Source: Lithospermum erythrorhizon (lineage: Eukaryota; Streptophyta; Magnoliopsida; Boraginales; Boraginaceae). Taken from it: a stretch of 64,000 bases of DNA. The notes under the pieces were generated by a model that was not told the origin of the DNA, searched no databases, and saw only the letters and a program-made list of their open reading frames with translations. Position numbers and translations under genes: made by a program. Where the stretch lies: assembly GCA_019722365.1 (NCBI GenBank), contig JADFUC010000232.1:124001-188000 (forward strand). The letters are read 5' to 3'. Numbering within the stretch: position 1 is the stretch's first letter; each line of letters opens with the position of its first letter. Below, piece by piece: positions 23,401 to 35,399 of the stretch.

Positions 23401-24987
23401 ACCCATATCATTGATGAGTCAAGTTTTGAGATTACTTAATAATCCATTTCTTATAATCCATCAAACTCCCCTTACCTTGGACATCCACTTCATAAAAGAG
23501 AATATTCCAAACCAAGTGAAACTTGTCAGAGGTTAATAATCAATAATGCGCAACAACCAAATGGATCACCTTTTGGTACTAAAACAATCTAAAACTAATG
23601 CTTTGTCAGACCAATCTCATCTTCTTCACTATACCACATAAAATGGTGTATGTAATATGTTTCTTAACCAATTGCGACAGATCACTCCACTGTTATTTCC
23701 CCATTGTCACAAAACCTTAATCGCATTGACTAAGACACAAACAGACCTAGTACCACCTCCATTTCAAAAACATCAGTCTTGTTTGATTTTCAATTACCAA
23801 AATTAACAAAGTTTGGCCATAATTGAAACACATAACTTTGACATCAACCAAAACTACCACGTTAACACTAAAGTAAGTTAAAAGTACAAACTTTTTCATA
23901 TTTAACAAGTCAACAATAAAAAGTTCAGAATTGGGCAATCTTTTCGGGATGCGGGAAGTAGCGAACTACAATCATAATCCAATAAACACCAATCACAAAA
24001 AAATTGTCCAACCTGAGCTGCAGTCTCTGCAGCATTTTGCACAACTTACAGCAGTTGTAAAAAATACTAACTTTTTCATATTTTATAAGTCAACTATCAA
24101 AATTAAAACTGAACAGTCTTTTTGGGACACATGGAGTAACTAACTAGTAACTACTAACTAAAATCATAATCCAATAAACACCAATCACAAAAATACAAAT
24201 CAAGAATCAGTCAACCTAAGCTCCAATCTCTCCAGCATTTTGCACAACTTGCAGCAGTTTCAAAAATACCAACTTTTTCATATTCAATAAGTCAACCATC
24301 AAAACTCCAAACTGGACAATCTTTTTGGGATGCAATGAGTAACTAACTATAACCATAATCCAATAAACACCAATCACAAATAAATTGTCCAGCCTGAGCT
24401 CCAGTCTGCAGCATTTTGCACAACTTGCAGAAATTTCAAAAATACCAACTTTTCATATTCAACAAATCAACCATCAAAACTCCAAACTGGACAATCTTTT
24501 TGGAATGCAATGAGTAACGAACTATAACCATAATCCAATAAACACCAATCACAAAAAAATAAAAAGGTACCCCTCCGTTTTTTTAGCTGTCGTTTTAGCT
24601 ATCTGCACATAGATTAAGGAAAAGTTTCAATCAATTTTTTTGGGTTAAACAGTAAAAATGGAGAATGCCAATAAAAAAATTCAAGAATTGTCCAACCTGA
24701 GCTCCAGTCTCAGCAGCAGTTTGAACAACTTGGAGCAGTTGTTTAGAAGAGATTGGTCCAGTTAACTTAGCACCAATTTTGACCAACTGTTTATTTTCAG
24801 GAGTTTCTGACATCACTGCTTTTGTACACAATTTTCTTGAAAATATACTAGCTTTAAAGAAAATGGTTTTATTGCTGTCATGGCTACTAAAGAATTGTGC
24901 ATTATTTGGGATGAAATTGATTGGAATTGTTCTTGGTTTTGGAGGGGAAGTTAGTGTTGATGAAACCAGAGAAATTGACTTCAACAT
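20415..24987 (-). CDS. IMPL1: IMPL1-like chloroplast inositol monophosphatase-family phosphatase
   Basis: Ten exons on the minus strand: 24987-24697, 23210-23147, 22991-22858, 22585-22497, 22002-21945, 21869-21817, 21577-21479, 21335-21222, 20854-20753, 20513-20415. The product follows Arabidopsis IMPL1 throughout. It has a plastid transit-type N-terminus, ILGEEGG (metal-binding Glu), DPLDGTTNFAHG (motif A, across exons 3-4), WNTRTFSA, GVRRLGAAAVDMCHVALG, and KPWDMAAGVLIVEEAGG (motif B). It ends in GIDFSLWYKPE...YTEL. Such enzymes dephosphorylate myo-inositol phosphates or related sugar phosphates using Mg2+. The start at MLKSISL (24987) was chosen because the longer open frame upstream has no family similarity. 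Exon 2 (VVMEAVNRPL) then carries TAG at 23180-23178, and its 64-nt length breaks the frame (68 expected). All other exons are intact. The gene may be newly inactivated, or the base calls in exon 2 may be wrong. Confidence 0.88.
23937..24560 (-). repeat. Tandem repeat in IMPL1 intron 1 containing exon-1 donor copies
   Basis: Units begin at about 23937, 24114, 24316 and 24491 (175-202 bp). Each carries CAATCTTTTTGGGATGC-, CATAATCCAATAAACACC- and ACTTTTTCATATT-like stretches. The first three also carry a copy of the last 45 or so bases of exon 1 with its splice donor. The donor copies lie at 24014 (CAG|GTTGG), 24215 (TAG|GTTGA) and 24393 (CAG|GCTGG). The true boundary is at 24697. The GGGAYGnnnTGAGTA part resembles the end of a Stowaway-type MITE. 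Confidence 0.8.
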
Positions 24988-26108
24988 TTTTAAGGTTACT
25001 GTTCTGTGGAAGGGAATATTTGGTGGTTTGGATCGATATATCTGTGAATAGTATTTTTTAGTCTTGCACACTGAATAGTATTTCTCACGATCATAATTTA
25101 CTGTAACTCTGTGTACAAATAGGGGCAAAATAGTCATTACATTACCCCAAAACACTATTTTGGTGTGTGTATAACAATAGGTTTGGTGAGGAAGTTGGTT
25201 TTCTTTATCAGACCTGTCAAGTCCATTTTTAAATTGAGGGATATGTGGGACTAAGAGAAAAGAACGAAATTAGGCGATTTTATAATATTTGATAATGTAT
25301 TGACTCTATCTGAGTCAATTCGCGATGTTGGAAGTAAATCCGTGCTCGAACTCCGTAGTATTTTGCGTGATACTAGGTAGAAAAAAGATTGTGCCAATTT
25401 TTTCAAATTTTAATTGTAATATATTAAAGTCTCACTCACATTCTTTAATTTTTTATGTGACAAGTTTTGTACTATATCAACTACATTGATTTTAATAATT
25501 ACAGTTAGAACATGCAAAAAATTGGTACATCATATTTTTTTCCTTTTTGAGAGAATTGCATGGAATGAAACTTGAGAGCAACGTAACTCCATTGGATTGG
25601 ATGGATACTATAAAATTTGCTCATCCCTGAAACTAAGATAATTGATGGCATTGATATAATTGTAAATCAGCTTAGTAATTATACATTCCTTTATTGATGC
25701 ATGGATGCTACTCATACATTCATGACTCATGAACTCAAGCGAATCTTTGAATACATGTGAATTAGTTCAAAAAAGCTACAGTCATGATCGGTGAAGATCG
25801 CGGTGCCTCCTCCATTGCTCTTTAAATACGGAGATGATGGACCGAATTAGTATGGCCGGTTTCATACTTTTATGACTCATGAGTGTCTCCTCAGCTTTGA
25901 ACTCTTCTCTTGATGCCTGATCTCTTCACTACTGTATTTACCTATGTGAACAATGGATTGAGTTCAATGAGACATCTATCTAATATATCCATCTGGTGTG
26001 ATAAGAGAAGAATAAAGAATTTGCGGCATCTGATCAATGATCCCCATGCTGAACAGAAGCCTTGCTCGAGTGGTGGTAGATTACATGGTTTCATGTTGTA
26101 AAGTGAAC
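24988..26108. other. IMPL1 promoter side / ARAD1 3' flank
   Basis: This is the spacer between the IMPL1 start codon and the ARAD1-like stop codon. It should hold the IMPL1 promoter and the ARAD1 3' UTR (the part nearest 26108). The open frames on either strand show no similarity I recognise. The plus-strand frame at 24779-25051 is an antisense shadow of IMPL1 exon 1. Confidence 0.5.
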
Positions 26109-29100
26109 TCAAATTGTGGCTCGAATTCCCGATTGATTTGAACATCGACATGAGCAGTCTGGCTCGGGCAAGTCCCTCGAGACAAGTCTCTTGTCACGGT
26201 TGATCATTAGTTTTACCAGAGGAAGTTTCAATGAGACTTGGCGCCAAATCTCATTTACTGTTCCATCTGGATTATCGTAGTCAAAGTATCTTTGCACCTA
26301 AATCACAAAAAAAGAGTCAAATAAGATTCAATATGTAGAGATAAACAACCATTTCAATAGCATACCACTATGATAAAGAATGCAACTTTTCACAAAATTG
26401 ATACAGAACATATTAAGGTCACAAGATACTAGAGGGAGCATGGCAACTCTCCCATTGTTAGCAGCTTCAGAATCGATGTTTTGAAGTATAGAATATGGCC
26501 TCTATCCAGTTTCATTACAGTGAACATGGTTATACATTATACGACAACTACCCCTCTACCAAAGAATAAGAGCTCTAGAAAATCTTAAGATCACTCGATG
26601 AATATGCATAGTTCAGGGTATATAAGTTTCAACCATTACGAGACAAATAATCCTCTATTCCCCTCTTTTTTACTACTCCCTTCCCCTTCCCCTTTGAAAA
26701 GCAACAAAACGGGAAGGTCACAAGTTGAGAACTCTGAAGTATGAGCACTTTTAGCTACAATAAGGCACAGGCATAACTTTTACATTAGAATAGTAATTCA
26801 ATAAATTAATGCCGATAGAGGGGAAAAAGTGAAGTGCCCACTCCAAATGTTAGGGCTTTACACTTTTTGGTTTGTCATATAAAAGAAGTTTTTGTATTCC
26901 CTTTCTCCTTTGTTATTTACTTCCAACCCGTCACTTTTATGGTTATGAAGGATAGGATAGGAGTCGGAAATAAGTACCTTATTAAGCTCTTTCTGGAAGT
27001 CCAGGATTCTATTTGGCTGCACTTTCCTTAGTAGGTTAACTAAATATCTTGGCTTTATTGCAGTTTTGGTAGCCACAAAAACTGCAATCTTTCGGTAGTC
27101 TATGACATCTTCAAAAGGCAGCTCGATGTAATCACTGACAATCACGGGAATGCACAAGCTAACAATGGCATCAAAAAGTCTGCAAGCTGAGGGAGTGTCA
27201 CCGGCTGGATGTAAGCAGAACTTGGAGGTGTGCATCCCCCTTGTTGCCTCACGGCGACCCTCTCTAGATTGTGTGCCATGTTTTATAATGACGTCCTTTT
27301 CTTTCTCAAGAACATGAAAAAGCTTGTCACGGACTTTTCCTCCCTACATCGTGATCAGAAATAAGGATTATTAAATCATTAAATCAACACGAGCAGAAAG
27401 CGATCTGAACAGTCATCGAGTGAGAGAGGAGAGAAGGGGGTATAAGACATATTTTAGTAATAGAAGTACCCAAATATTTTGGACATATATTAGTGATAGA
27501 ACTAACGACACATCTACGCCATTTATAATTTTAAAGACAACAGGAAAGTGGTTACTACCTCTTTTCGAAACCGTTGTCCCATAAAAAACAGCAACGTGTT
27601 TCGATCTTCTAAGCCAACTTCCCCATTGTAGGTCTTAATGCGATGAGCATAAGGCAAGATCACATCCTTAACCAGAGATGCCTGAGTATGAGCTAACCTT
27701 CCAAAATCTGAAAGCAAAAGAACCCCGTTCTCCACTCTATCAATAACCTTGTACAAAGCATTTGGATCTTGACATATAAATACATGATCCCACCCGTTAT
27801 TCTTCTTCCAATATACCTGCTCCTCCAACCACATAATTAATTCCTCCTGCATAAGCCATCAACGTATATCTCATACAAGGGTACTCCTAAATATATATAG
27901 CTACGTCAGAGTTATCATGGCAAGTACTGAATAGTAAGCAAGATAATAATTCCCAAAAGAACATTTATAAACTCTCACACCTCCAATGATGTGGGGTGCT
28001 TCTATATATTAATCATGAGATATACAAGAACTACAACCCAATAAACTACTACAACATAATTATCACCAACGTACGACAAACATGAGATCGACTAGATACA
28101 TCAACCACATGTAACCAAAATTCTCTCTAATAGAAAGGATATGGAAAAGCAAGGATATTGAAAAAGACAAAAAATAAAATCCTTAAAGGCAGACATAAGG
28201 ACATAACATTTCAAATCCGATATATTAACACCATAAGAACATATATGACCTTAACCAACTAAAATTGAGATTCTACAACTTTTCATCTTTAGAATAAAAT
28301 TCGACCTTTATAATGCGATCATCACTTAAAATTCTACAAGTTATCACTACAAGAACATTTAAACCTGACAAACAATCTGCAATCACAAACATCAAAATTA
28401 CAAACTAAACCAACTTTCAAACTCACACACTGTTTCACACCTGCATTTCCTCATCACTATAACGAACAACAATTCGACTAAAATTGACCTTAACAAACTA
28501 AAATTAACACTCTACAAGTCCACATCTTTAGAATAAAAATTCAACCTTTATAATATGATCATCACCTGAAACTCTACAAATTATCACTACAAGAACATTT
28601 AAATCTAACTAACAATATGCAATAATAAAATTCAAACTCAAACAAACACTAATTCACACCTGCATTTCCTCATCACTATAGTGAACAACACTAGCCTCCC
28701 CCTCAGGATCCTCGGGCCTAATCGGATTAGCCACGAGGCTCAACGACGAAAAGAATGGCACATAAAACAAGTCAGCTTGATCAGGATCCATCACTCTGAT
28801 TACAGCAGACCCAACTCGTTCTTCCCTAAGCCTTTCCAAGTCCTTAAACAAATGCCACTCACCCATATGTTGATGCCCTGGATATTTCCCTTCCTCCCCA
28901 GCCTTAGGACCCCCTCTAGCCCTAGCATAACTGTCCACAACTCCATATGTAAACTTCCATGGCAAATCATACATAAAAATCCGAACTTTATTAAAATTAT
29001 CAAAATTCTTTGGAATTACACTATGATCAACATCATGGTTGTTGGTATTGCTAAAAGGGGTGTTCAAGAAAGTGATGAAAAGGGTGAAAATGAACAAAAA

Positions 29101-29154
29101 CAATCCAACAATGATGAATGGAGACTTGGGTTTCAATAAAGATTTTCTGGGCAT
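26109..29154 (-). CDS. ARAD1: GT47 arabinan glycosyltransferase, ARAD1-like
   Basis: Four minus-strand exons (29154-28660, 27846-27559, 27343-26978, 26297-26109) give 445 residues in frame. The protein is a type II membrane enzyme: a short basic N-terminus, a signal anchor at about residues 12-31, then an exostosin (GT47) domain. Landmarks are [43 protein letters not shown] sequence ([13 protein letters not shown]), [48 protein letters not shown], and [25 protein letters not shown] followed by [10 protein letters not shown]. It ends in [18 protein letters not shown]. The match to Arabidopsis ARAD1 (Golgi protein needed for arabinan side chains of pectin) runs the whole length, though ARAD2 is the obvious alternative. 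Exon 1 ends in CAG|GTG, and a duplicated copy of that boundary lies in intron 1. The promoter is in the AT-rich spacer 29155-30016, shared tail-to-head with the HAD gene. Confidence 0.93.
28240..28659 (-). repeat. Tandem duplication in ARAD1 intron 1 including exon-1 end
   Basis: Two units offset by about 220-240 bp share CCTTAACnAACTAAAATT (28249, 28488), CATCTTTAGAATAAAA, GATCATCAC, and TATCACTACAAGAACATTTAAA. They end in the last 30 or so bases of exon 1. The exon-like copy at 28441-28470 differs from the real exon end (28660-28690) at two or three positions and keeps a CAG|GTG donor. Confidence 0.8.
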
Positions 29155-30016
29155 TTTTCAATAAAGGAAAAAGGAGGGGGGGTGTTGGTTGAATGGAGGA
29201 TCTATGTTTCCATCTGTGTGAAAAAATTGAGAAGAGAATATCTCGAGTTAAGATGATAATGGTTATTACAATTAGAGTATCGTTTAGGACAACTTTTCAT
29301 TTCTTATTGTAATTTTTTATGAATTTTTGGATAAATGTATTGGGAACATTTGGAATTATCTCATCACAATTCACAAATTGTGTACTGTAATCATCTTTAT
29401 TTCAAAAACACATTATATTACTCATAAGTATATCAAATTTTCATTTTTAGAGACTTTTATATTAAGAATAATATATTATTTTATTATTAATGTGTCATGA
29501 ACTCGTATAAAACAAATCTTGTATGAACAAATTTGTTAGATGAATTTTTTGGAGGAAAATAAAAAAGTGTACTATAATATGTTAAGAATAAATCATTTAT
29601 TAATCAATATTTTTTAAACATAGATTGAATATATAATGTTTTCATATATATCTATATATATATATTCGGTTCCAATTCTTTGAAGATATTTCTTTTAAAT
29701 GCAGATTTTTAAGAATCACATTATTTAGTTTATTATCTATTTTGAATAAGTGAATTAGTAGATACTCTTGTATTACTTTAACAACCTGTATGTTATGACA
29801 AGAATATTACTATACATAATCCGACCCTTACACTATTATCATTTCATACATTTGGTCAAGTTGTATGGTTAGAGTGAATTGTATGGAGGGAAACACATAG
29901 GAAAATTGTGCAAGTTTTAAGAAGCAAAGTTCCAAATCAGTATAGTTTTTCCCATCTACAAAAGGGAACAACAATCTGTCCAGGACACCAAGCAAAATTT
30001 GTCATCTGCATCACAT
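29155..30016. other. ARAD1 promoter region / HAD gene 3' flank
   Basis: AT-rich spacer with a TA dinucleotide run near 29645-29665. It should contain the ARAD1-like promoter (the end nearest 29155) and the 3' UTR of the HAD gene (the end nearest 30016). No gene was seen. Confidence 0.5.
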
Positions 30017-33000
30017 TCAAGCCCATCTTTTCTTGAGGATTTTTGAAATTGTCAGGTCTGCATCGCCGAAACCATCCAAAGTGGCTTTTGCAGAAGGGAA
30101 CTCTGCTCTAGCTGTCAAACTTTGAGGTGAAAAGAAACGGGAAAGGAAAGGCGAAAAAATTAGCATTAAGCGATACAACAGTGAGAAACAGATACAAAAC
30201 TATGTCAAGGACAGGGCATTTACCTGCTTCGAAGAACAAAGCAAGGCATACCAATTCTCTCTGCTGCAGTGACTCCAGATTGGCTTCCTGCAACGAGCAC
30301 ACAGTTCATAGCGGGTACATCTGCATATTCGGCCCCTGCTCGGAGTGCAGCCACAATAAGTTGTATCCTATAAAACGAACAACTACTATTAGTATTAGGT
30401 CACTGGATAAAATATGCAGCAACAGAATCACTGAATCAATGACAAAACGACAAAAGATGATCGCACCTCATAAGAGCTACTACTCTATAAGATCCTGAAG
30501 CTACAATAAACTTCTTAGTTCTTGTTAAAATTATCAATGAACTTAAATGAAGTTGGCTTGTTTAAAGTTGTTCAACAGTCAAAAGGCTCAATCAGTTGGC
30601 TTAATAAGAAAAACAAACAAAAGAACCTTCTGAAGTTCTGACAATAAGAAATGGATCTTTAATACTTATATTTATGATTGAATTTTCTCTTCATATAGAA
30701 TTATCTCTGACATGGATGTAAAAACAAGACAGTACTTTGCCAACAAGAACTGGATCTTAAATGGTGTTCTACAAACCAAATACCACTAGTCCATCTTTCT
30801 TGCAAGTGGGAATACAATGAGCTAACCTTTCACTCGAGCTGGTATCCAGGTCAACACTTAATTTCAACATAGATGCCACCTCCTTTGCAATCCTTTGTCG
30901 CTCGGAAGAAGCTATTTGAGGATTGTGTACGCTTTATTGTGAGGCATCTCGGTGAAATAGTAGAATCAGCTAAGGTCAGGGCTGTTACCTGCTTTTGTTA
31001 CTTCCTTAGCTATTAGCTCATCCAGACTAGACGAAACTCCTTTACCATATACAAGCTGGCCATAAAAACTCTTCTTCACCTCATCATCTCCAACAATCTT
31101 GATTTTTGACATACTTTCCTCCACAACCCTCTCAGCAATGGATCTAAAAACAAAACAAAACAAATTAAACAATGGTCACCCACAGAGTAACTCTACTCTA
31201 ATACTACTTATAACACAATTTTTTTGTTTTATGAGAGAGATCCCATCTAGTTTGAATATTGACGATAGAGAAGACTCAACTATCATTACTTATCAAGAAA
31301 TGATAGCTAATTGATTGATTTATTTATTAGACCAGGTCATGACCCTAATATGCATGTTATCATTACACACAACCACAGACATGAATGAGAGCAGATTATG
31401 TACTCTACAATGTACCTGACAACTTTTTCTCCACTTCTACTATAAGCTGTCAATATGACCACAGGCACACCTTCTTTGCATGCATCATCAATGAAACTGC
31501 ATATGTAGAACGAAGAGGAATTTTAATACAAGTAACTATGAAAATTATATTTAAATAACAGATCAGATCATCTACACTAAAGAAGTTACGATATAGCAAA
31601 TAGTATGTCACATGAAATTTCACTCATTATTACTGCAATCATAACTCCTGAAAATTAATATACTGCCCCTAGATTGAACATATTCAATCACATCTTTAGA
31701 AGAAGAATCTGATTCTTCTAATGTCATTGAAAGCCTTTATGAGTTACATAGACGCTTGATGTCTAGAATATTCAATATTTCAAACCTGTCAAGTTATGCT
31801 TCTTCTACTAAGTACCTATGATAAAAACATAGATATCACACTTAATATGTTAAGCATATGTAAAGAGCCCAACATTCGACGTATAAACATTAGATATGTA
31901 AAACAAAGATAAAGTGTTCTGTCAGATCAGCTGCTCACTCGGCAACACCTGGTCTTAGCGGCAAGGTTTCTGAGAGAACCAAGTCATCTAGTGCGCTTTT
32001 CTGTGGGGAATCAATCAAATATATGAGCAACAGAAGTAAGAAGAACTGTGATAATAAGAATTCCAATTGAAAGCAAATACAACAATTAAAAAAAACATAA
32101 AATGTAAATTTCAGTATTACATTGAAATTCTCAGCGAAAACCATACTTCAGTGCTACATTTGTAGTTCATTCAGCTCTAAAGGTAGCTCTCACTCACAAC
32201 AAACTTATGGAATTTAATCATTATTATGATGAGCATCAAGATCTATTGTTGATGAACTTGCGAAAGATGACTGGATGATTAACTAAACATAGAGGAACAT
32301 CAAATATGTATAGCTCTTGACTTTCAGATGATCGGTCAGGATCAAACAATAGAAAAAGCATTCTACATTCTCAAATGGTTTAATAAAATCGTCATTATAC
32401 AATGCCATGTTCATCACCTTCTCTCGAAGAACTCTTTTTATAAATCCCGTTTGCTCCTTAGTGGGAACTGAAGTAGGCCACCCAATCTGAAGAGAGATAG
32501 CAAGAAAAGCATATTAAAATGCATTAGATATCAAAACAAACAAAAAACAAAAAGGAAGAGAAAAGTAACAAAGTAGAAAGAAATTTAAGCCTTTAAAACT
32601 GGAAAAGAAAGAGAATGAAGATCTGACCCTGTTAAAGTATAAGATTAACATCCTTTCCTCATCTCCAGTGCTTTTCCTGATTAAAACACATTACAAAAAT
32701 ATAGTTAAAACTAAAGAAGGTGGGATGACTGCTGAAGTTCACTATCATGTTTTTAGTGTCAACCTTATGGACAAGGTATCCTTGAATATACAAAAGTAGA
32801 GTATACTTCTCAAAAACGAAATCTTGTCATCTCTTCAACAGAGACACCATCTATTCAAAACTCGAATAAAGCGTTAACTATTGCTCCCAAGGAACGCTGA
32901 CAATATGACCCTCCTTAATCGAAACTAACCAGTAAATGCAACCACTAAATTCCCAATTAGTATTTAGTATTCTCTAATGCTCTTCTAGGTGATGTAAATA

Positions 33001-34339
33001 GTGTAAATCAATAAGAAACTGGAAACTTGAAATCCTATTTAAGAAAATAGCATCAGGCTTTCTTCATTTGTAGGGTGAAGTCGTTGTTTAGCCAGTTCAC
33101 TGTTTAAATGGTTTAACATCTAACATAATTGACAAAATAAATTAAATGAATATGAATAATCAACCAATTGAGCATAAGCCTCAGGGCATCACACCTTACA
33201 AGATCCATATAGATTGGTTCAGTCCAATTAGCACAGTCTAATCCAAGCTTTCCAAATGCTGACAAAACAATATAAACGACACTTTAGAAACATATGATAT
33301 GAAGCCATGAAGGGGGTGTCCCGTGTGGCCGTGTCACAGAACAATCCTCGATGCTATTACTCATACATATGCAAGTGGTACCTCACCTACATTGAAGGCT
33401 CGACGGTTGCACAAGCGATAGACATCCATTAGAACCCTGAATAAAATTCAATTCAATAAAGGAACAGTGAAAAAGTTGAAACATAAAAAAAACCATTGAA
33501 TTAAAATAAATGAAATACTACTAAAAAATGGTGTCTTTCTACTGTGACATCTTTTTAGCACAAAACACTAAACTTTAAGTTTTTACATTAGTCAACTTAA
33601 AGATTTTTTCTTTAACAATAAATTTACACTAATTCAACATCAACATGTCTCAATGCGTCTCCAATGCCTCTAATTGTATGTATCAATTTGAAGGGGCAGA
33701 TTAAAGAAGACAAAAAAGTATACTAACCAATCCCCCCCTCTCATTTTCCACCTCAAATAGCATACCAACCATAGAATTAAACACAATAGCATTATATCCA
33801 TTGACGGAATCAGGAATTTATATAGGGCGAAATAACTTATATTATATAAATGAAGAAAAATATAATAATTTAGGAGGGCGAACAACTGAATTTTTAAATA
33901 AATGAATAGAAAAAATTCTACTAGTAAAAAAATAATTTTCGAAATTTTAGGGGCGACTGCTCCGCCCTAGTTACTCCACTGATTATATCACAAACATATC
34001 CAAGTTTTACTATGAACATAAATGCAACAAAAATACTAGAGACTTCATTGAACTTTGGCAACATTAACATAAAAAAAGCATAATTAAATACCCTTCAACT
34101 TCAAGAAGAATAGCAAGTTCATCAGATTGGTTTTGGTCAAAGTTATTACTAGAAACTGAAGCATTGAGGCTGAACCCATTAGTCAACTGAATTTTCTTGA
34201 TGCAAGAGTTGACTTTCTTGAAATTGAGAGGGACAAATGAGGAAGAATGAAGATGGGTTATTGAGTTGATTTTTTTAGATTTATTGCAGAAAGATGAAGT
34301 GAAGTGAAGTGTGTTGACTAAACAACCAACTGTTTCCAT
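30017..34339 (-). CDS. Plastid HAD-like (CbbY-related) protein, At5g45170-like, catalytic Asp lost
   Basis: Eleven minus-strand exons: 34339-34092, 33436-33387, 33258-33195, 32676-32628, 32486-32418, 32000-31939, 31496-31416, 31143-30989, 30911-30827, 30367-30224, 30119-30017. They total 1110 nt and encode 369 residues in frame. A Ser/Asn/Lys-rich N-terminus looks like a plastid transit peptide; METVGCL at 34339 was taken as the start. The body matches the Arabidopsis At5g45170 family: LLEVEGVLMDVYRLCNRRAF, NVAFGKLGLDCANW, EPIYMDL, GDEERMLILYFNR, IGWPTSVPTKE, LPLRPGV, FIDDACKEGVPVVILTAYSRSG, KEVASMLKLSVDLDTSSSER, CVLVAGSQSGVTAAERIGMPC. HAD motif I (DxDG) reads EVEG, and motif IV (usually with acidic residues) reads AGSQSG. 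The usual nucleophile and Mg ligands are therefore missing and phosphatase activity is doubtful. A Ty1/copia element sits about 120 bp upstream of the start codon. Confidence 0.92.
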
Positions 34340-34458
34340 GGGAAGTTGGAAACCAAAACTGGCTAACAGAAACTCAAATGTGGTGGCCCAAATATATGAT
34401 ATTTTCATCCCTCTCTAAATTATTAAAATTAAATTTGACTATCTTTTTTATAAGTAAT

Positions 34459-34809
34459 TGTAATATTCTATTGGCCCATATTAATTAGTCCAATTGATAT
34501 TTGTCACCAACTAAATAAATACAGGCTGGCTTCACAATATAATATTATTTATGAGTATTTGTCCACTAGTTTTATTAAGCGAAAAAGAATGGGCGCTTAA
34601 ATGCTTAATTGTTTTATGCGAACTATGAGAAAGCCAGTTAACTGTTCTCACTCGATAAAATACATTTTGTGTATGCTTGGCTGAGAGTTTGGAAATGACT
34701 TACGTTTGGGTTCTTAATTTAGACGATTAGTGGTTGTTTAGCTTGGTTTTGTCAGGAATGATGTCAGGCGTCGGCAGTAGAAACGTCTAATCTAATCGAT
34801 AGCATTCTA
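34459..34809 (+). repeat. 5' LTR of copia element
   Basis: It starts TGTAATATTC and shares the TTTTATTAAGC, GAGTATTTGTC and TCTAATCGAT segments with the copy at 39255-39600. The 3' edge near 34804-34809 (GCATTCTA) appears mutated from the CATTACA seen in the other LTR. Confidence 0.75.
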
Positions 34810-34811
34810 GG

Positions 34812-34822
34812 TGGTATCGGAG
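34812..34822 (+). other. Copia primer-binding site
   Basis: TGGTATCGGAG, one base from the TGGTATCAGAG complement of plant initiator tRNA-Met, lies immediately after the 5' LTR. Confidence 0.75.
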
Positions 34823-35399
34823 AGAGAGAGAGGCGTGTGTTTGATTTGTTGTCGAAGAATTGAATCGTCGTCGAGGAAGTCGAGGCCGAGTTCGCGGCGA
34901 GAGGTTGGAACCGAGTAAATGTGAGAAAGTTGTTAGTTCATGGGTTTAATTTGATTTGGTCAGCGAAAGTGATGGATACGTTCGCGAGGAGAATCATTGA
35001 ATCTGAGTTCATTGGATGGATTCATTGCGGATCGAAATTGTGCCCGGTCGTAGATGTTGTGTTGTCTTAGGAGGAGGGGTTTATTTAGTTAAATTGGGTT
35101 CTTCTGAGATCGGGAGGCACATTGATCGAATTTTACGGGGAGCTTGGTTGCTTGATTAGGTCGGAGTCATGATAGTGATTGTGATGAATAGTGAATGCCT
35201 TTCTGATATAAATGTATGGTATCGTTGACTTTTTATGGGCAGTTGACCCGCGATTGACTTTTCAGTTTTGAGACTTAAAATTCCCAGGTGCGGGGTGGGT
35301 AAGGTTGAAACTTTTCCGTAAAGTTTCGCAGTAAGAAAATTTTGATATTTTACTAAACTTATTTCGATATTAAGTAGGCGATAAAAATATAGATGATTA

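Noticed and set aside
23937..24560. CRISPR-like array
   Set aside because: Units are contiguous 175-200-bp tandem copies without short repeats and unique spacers, in a plant intron.
24779..25051. 90-codon plus-strand frame
   Set aside because: Antisense of IMPL1 exon 1, which is supported by family similarity.
24988..25155. Upstream extension of the IMPL1 first exon to an ATG at 25155
   Set aside because: The extra 56 residues have no family similarity and are Tyr/Lys-rich. MLKSISL at 24987 gives a normal transit peptide.
28681..29139. 152-codon plus-strand frame
   Set aside because: Antisense of ARAD1-like exon 1.
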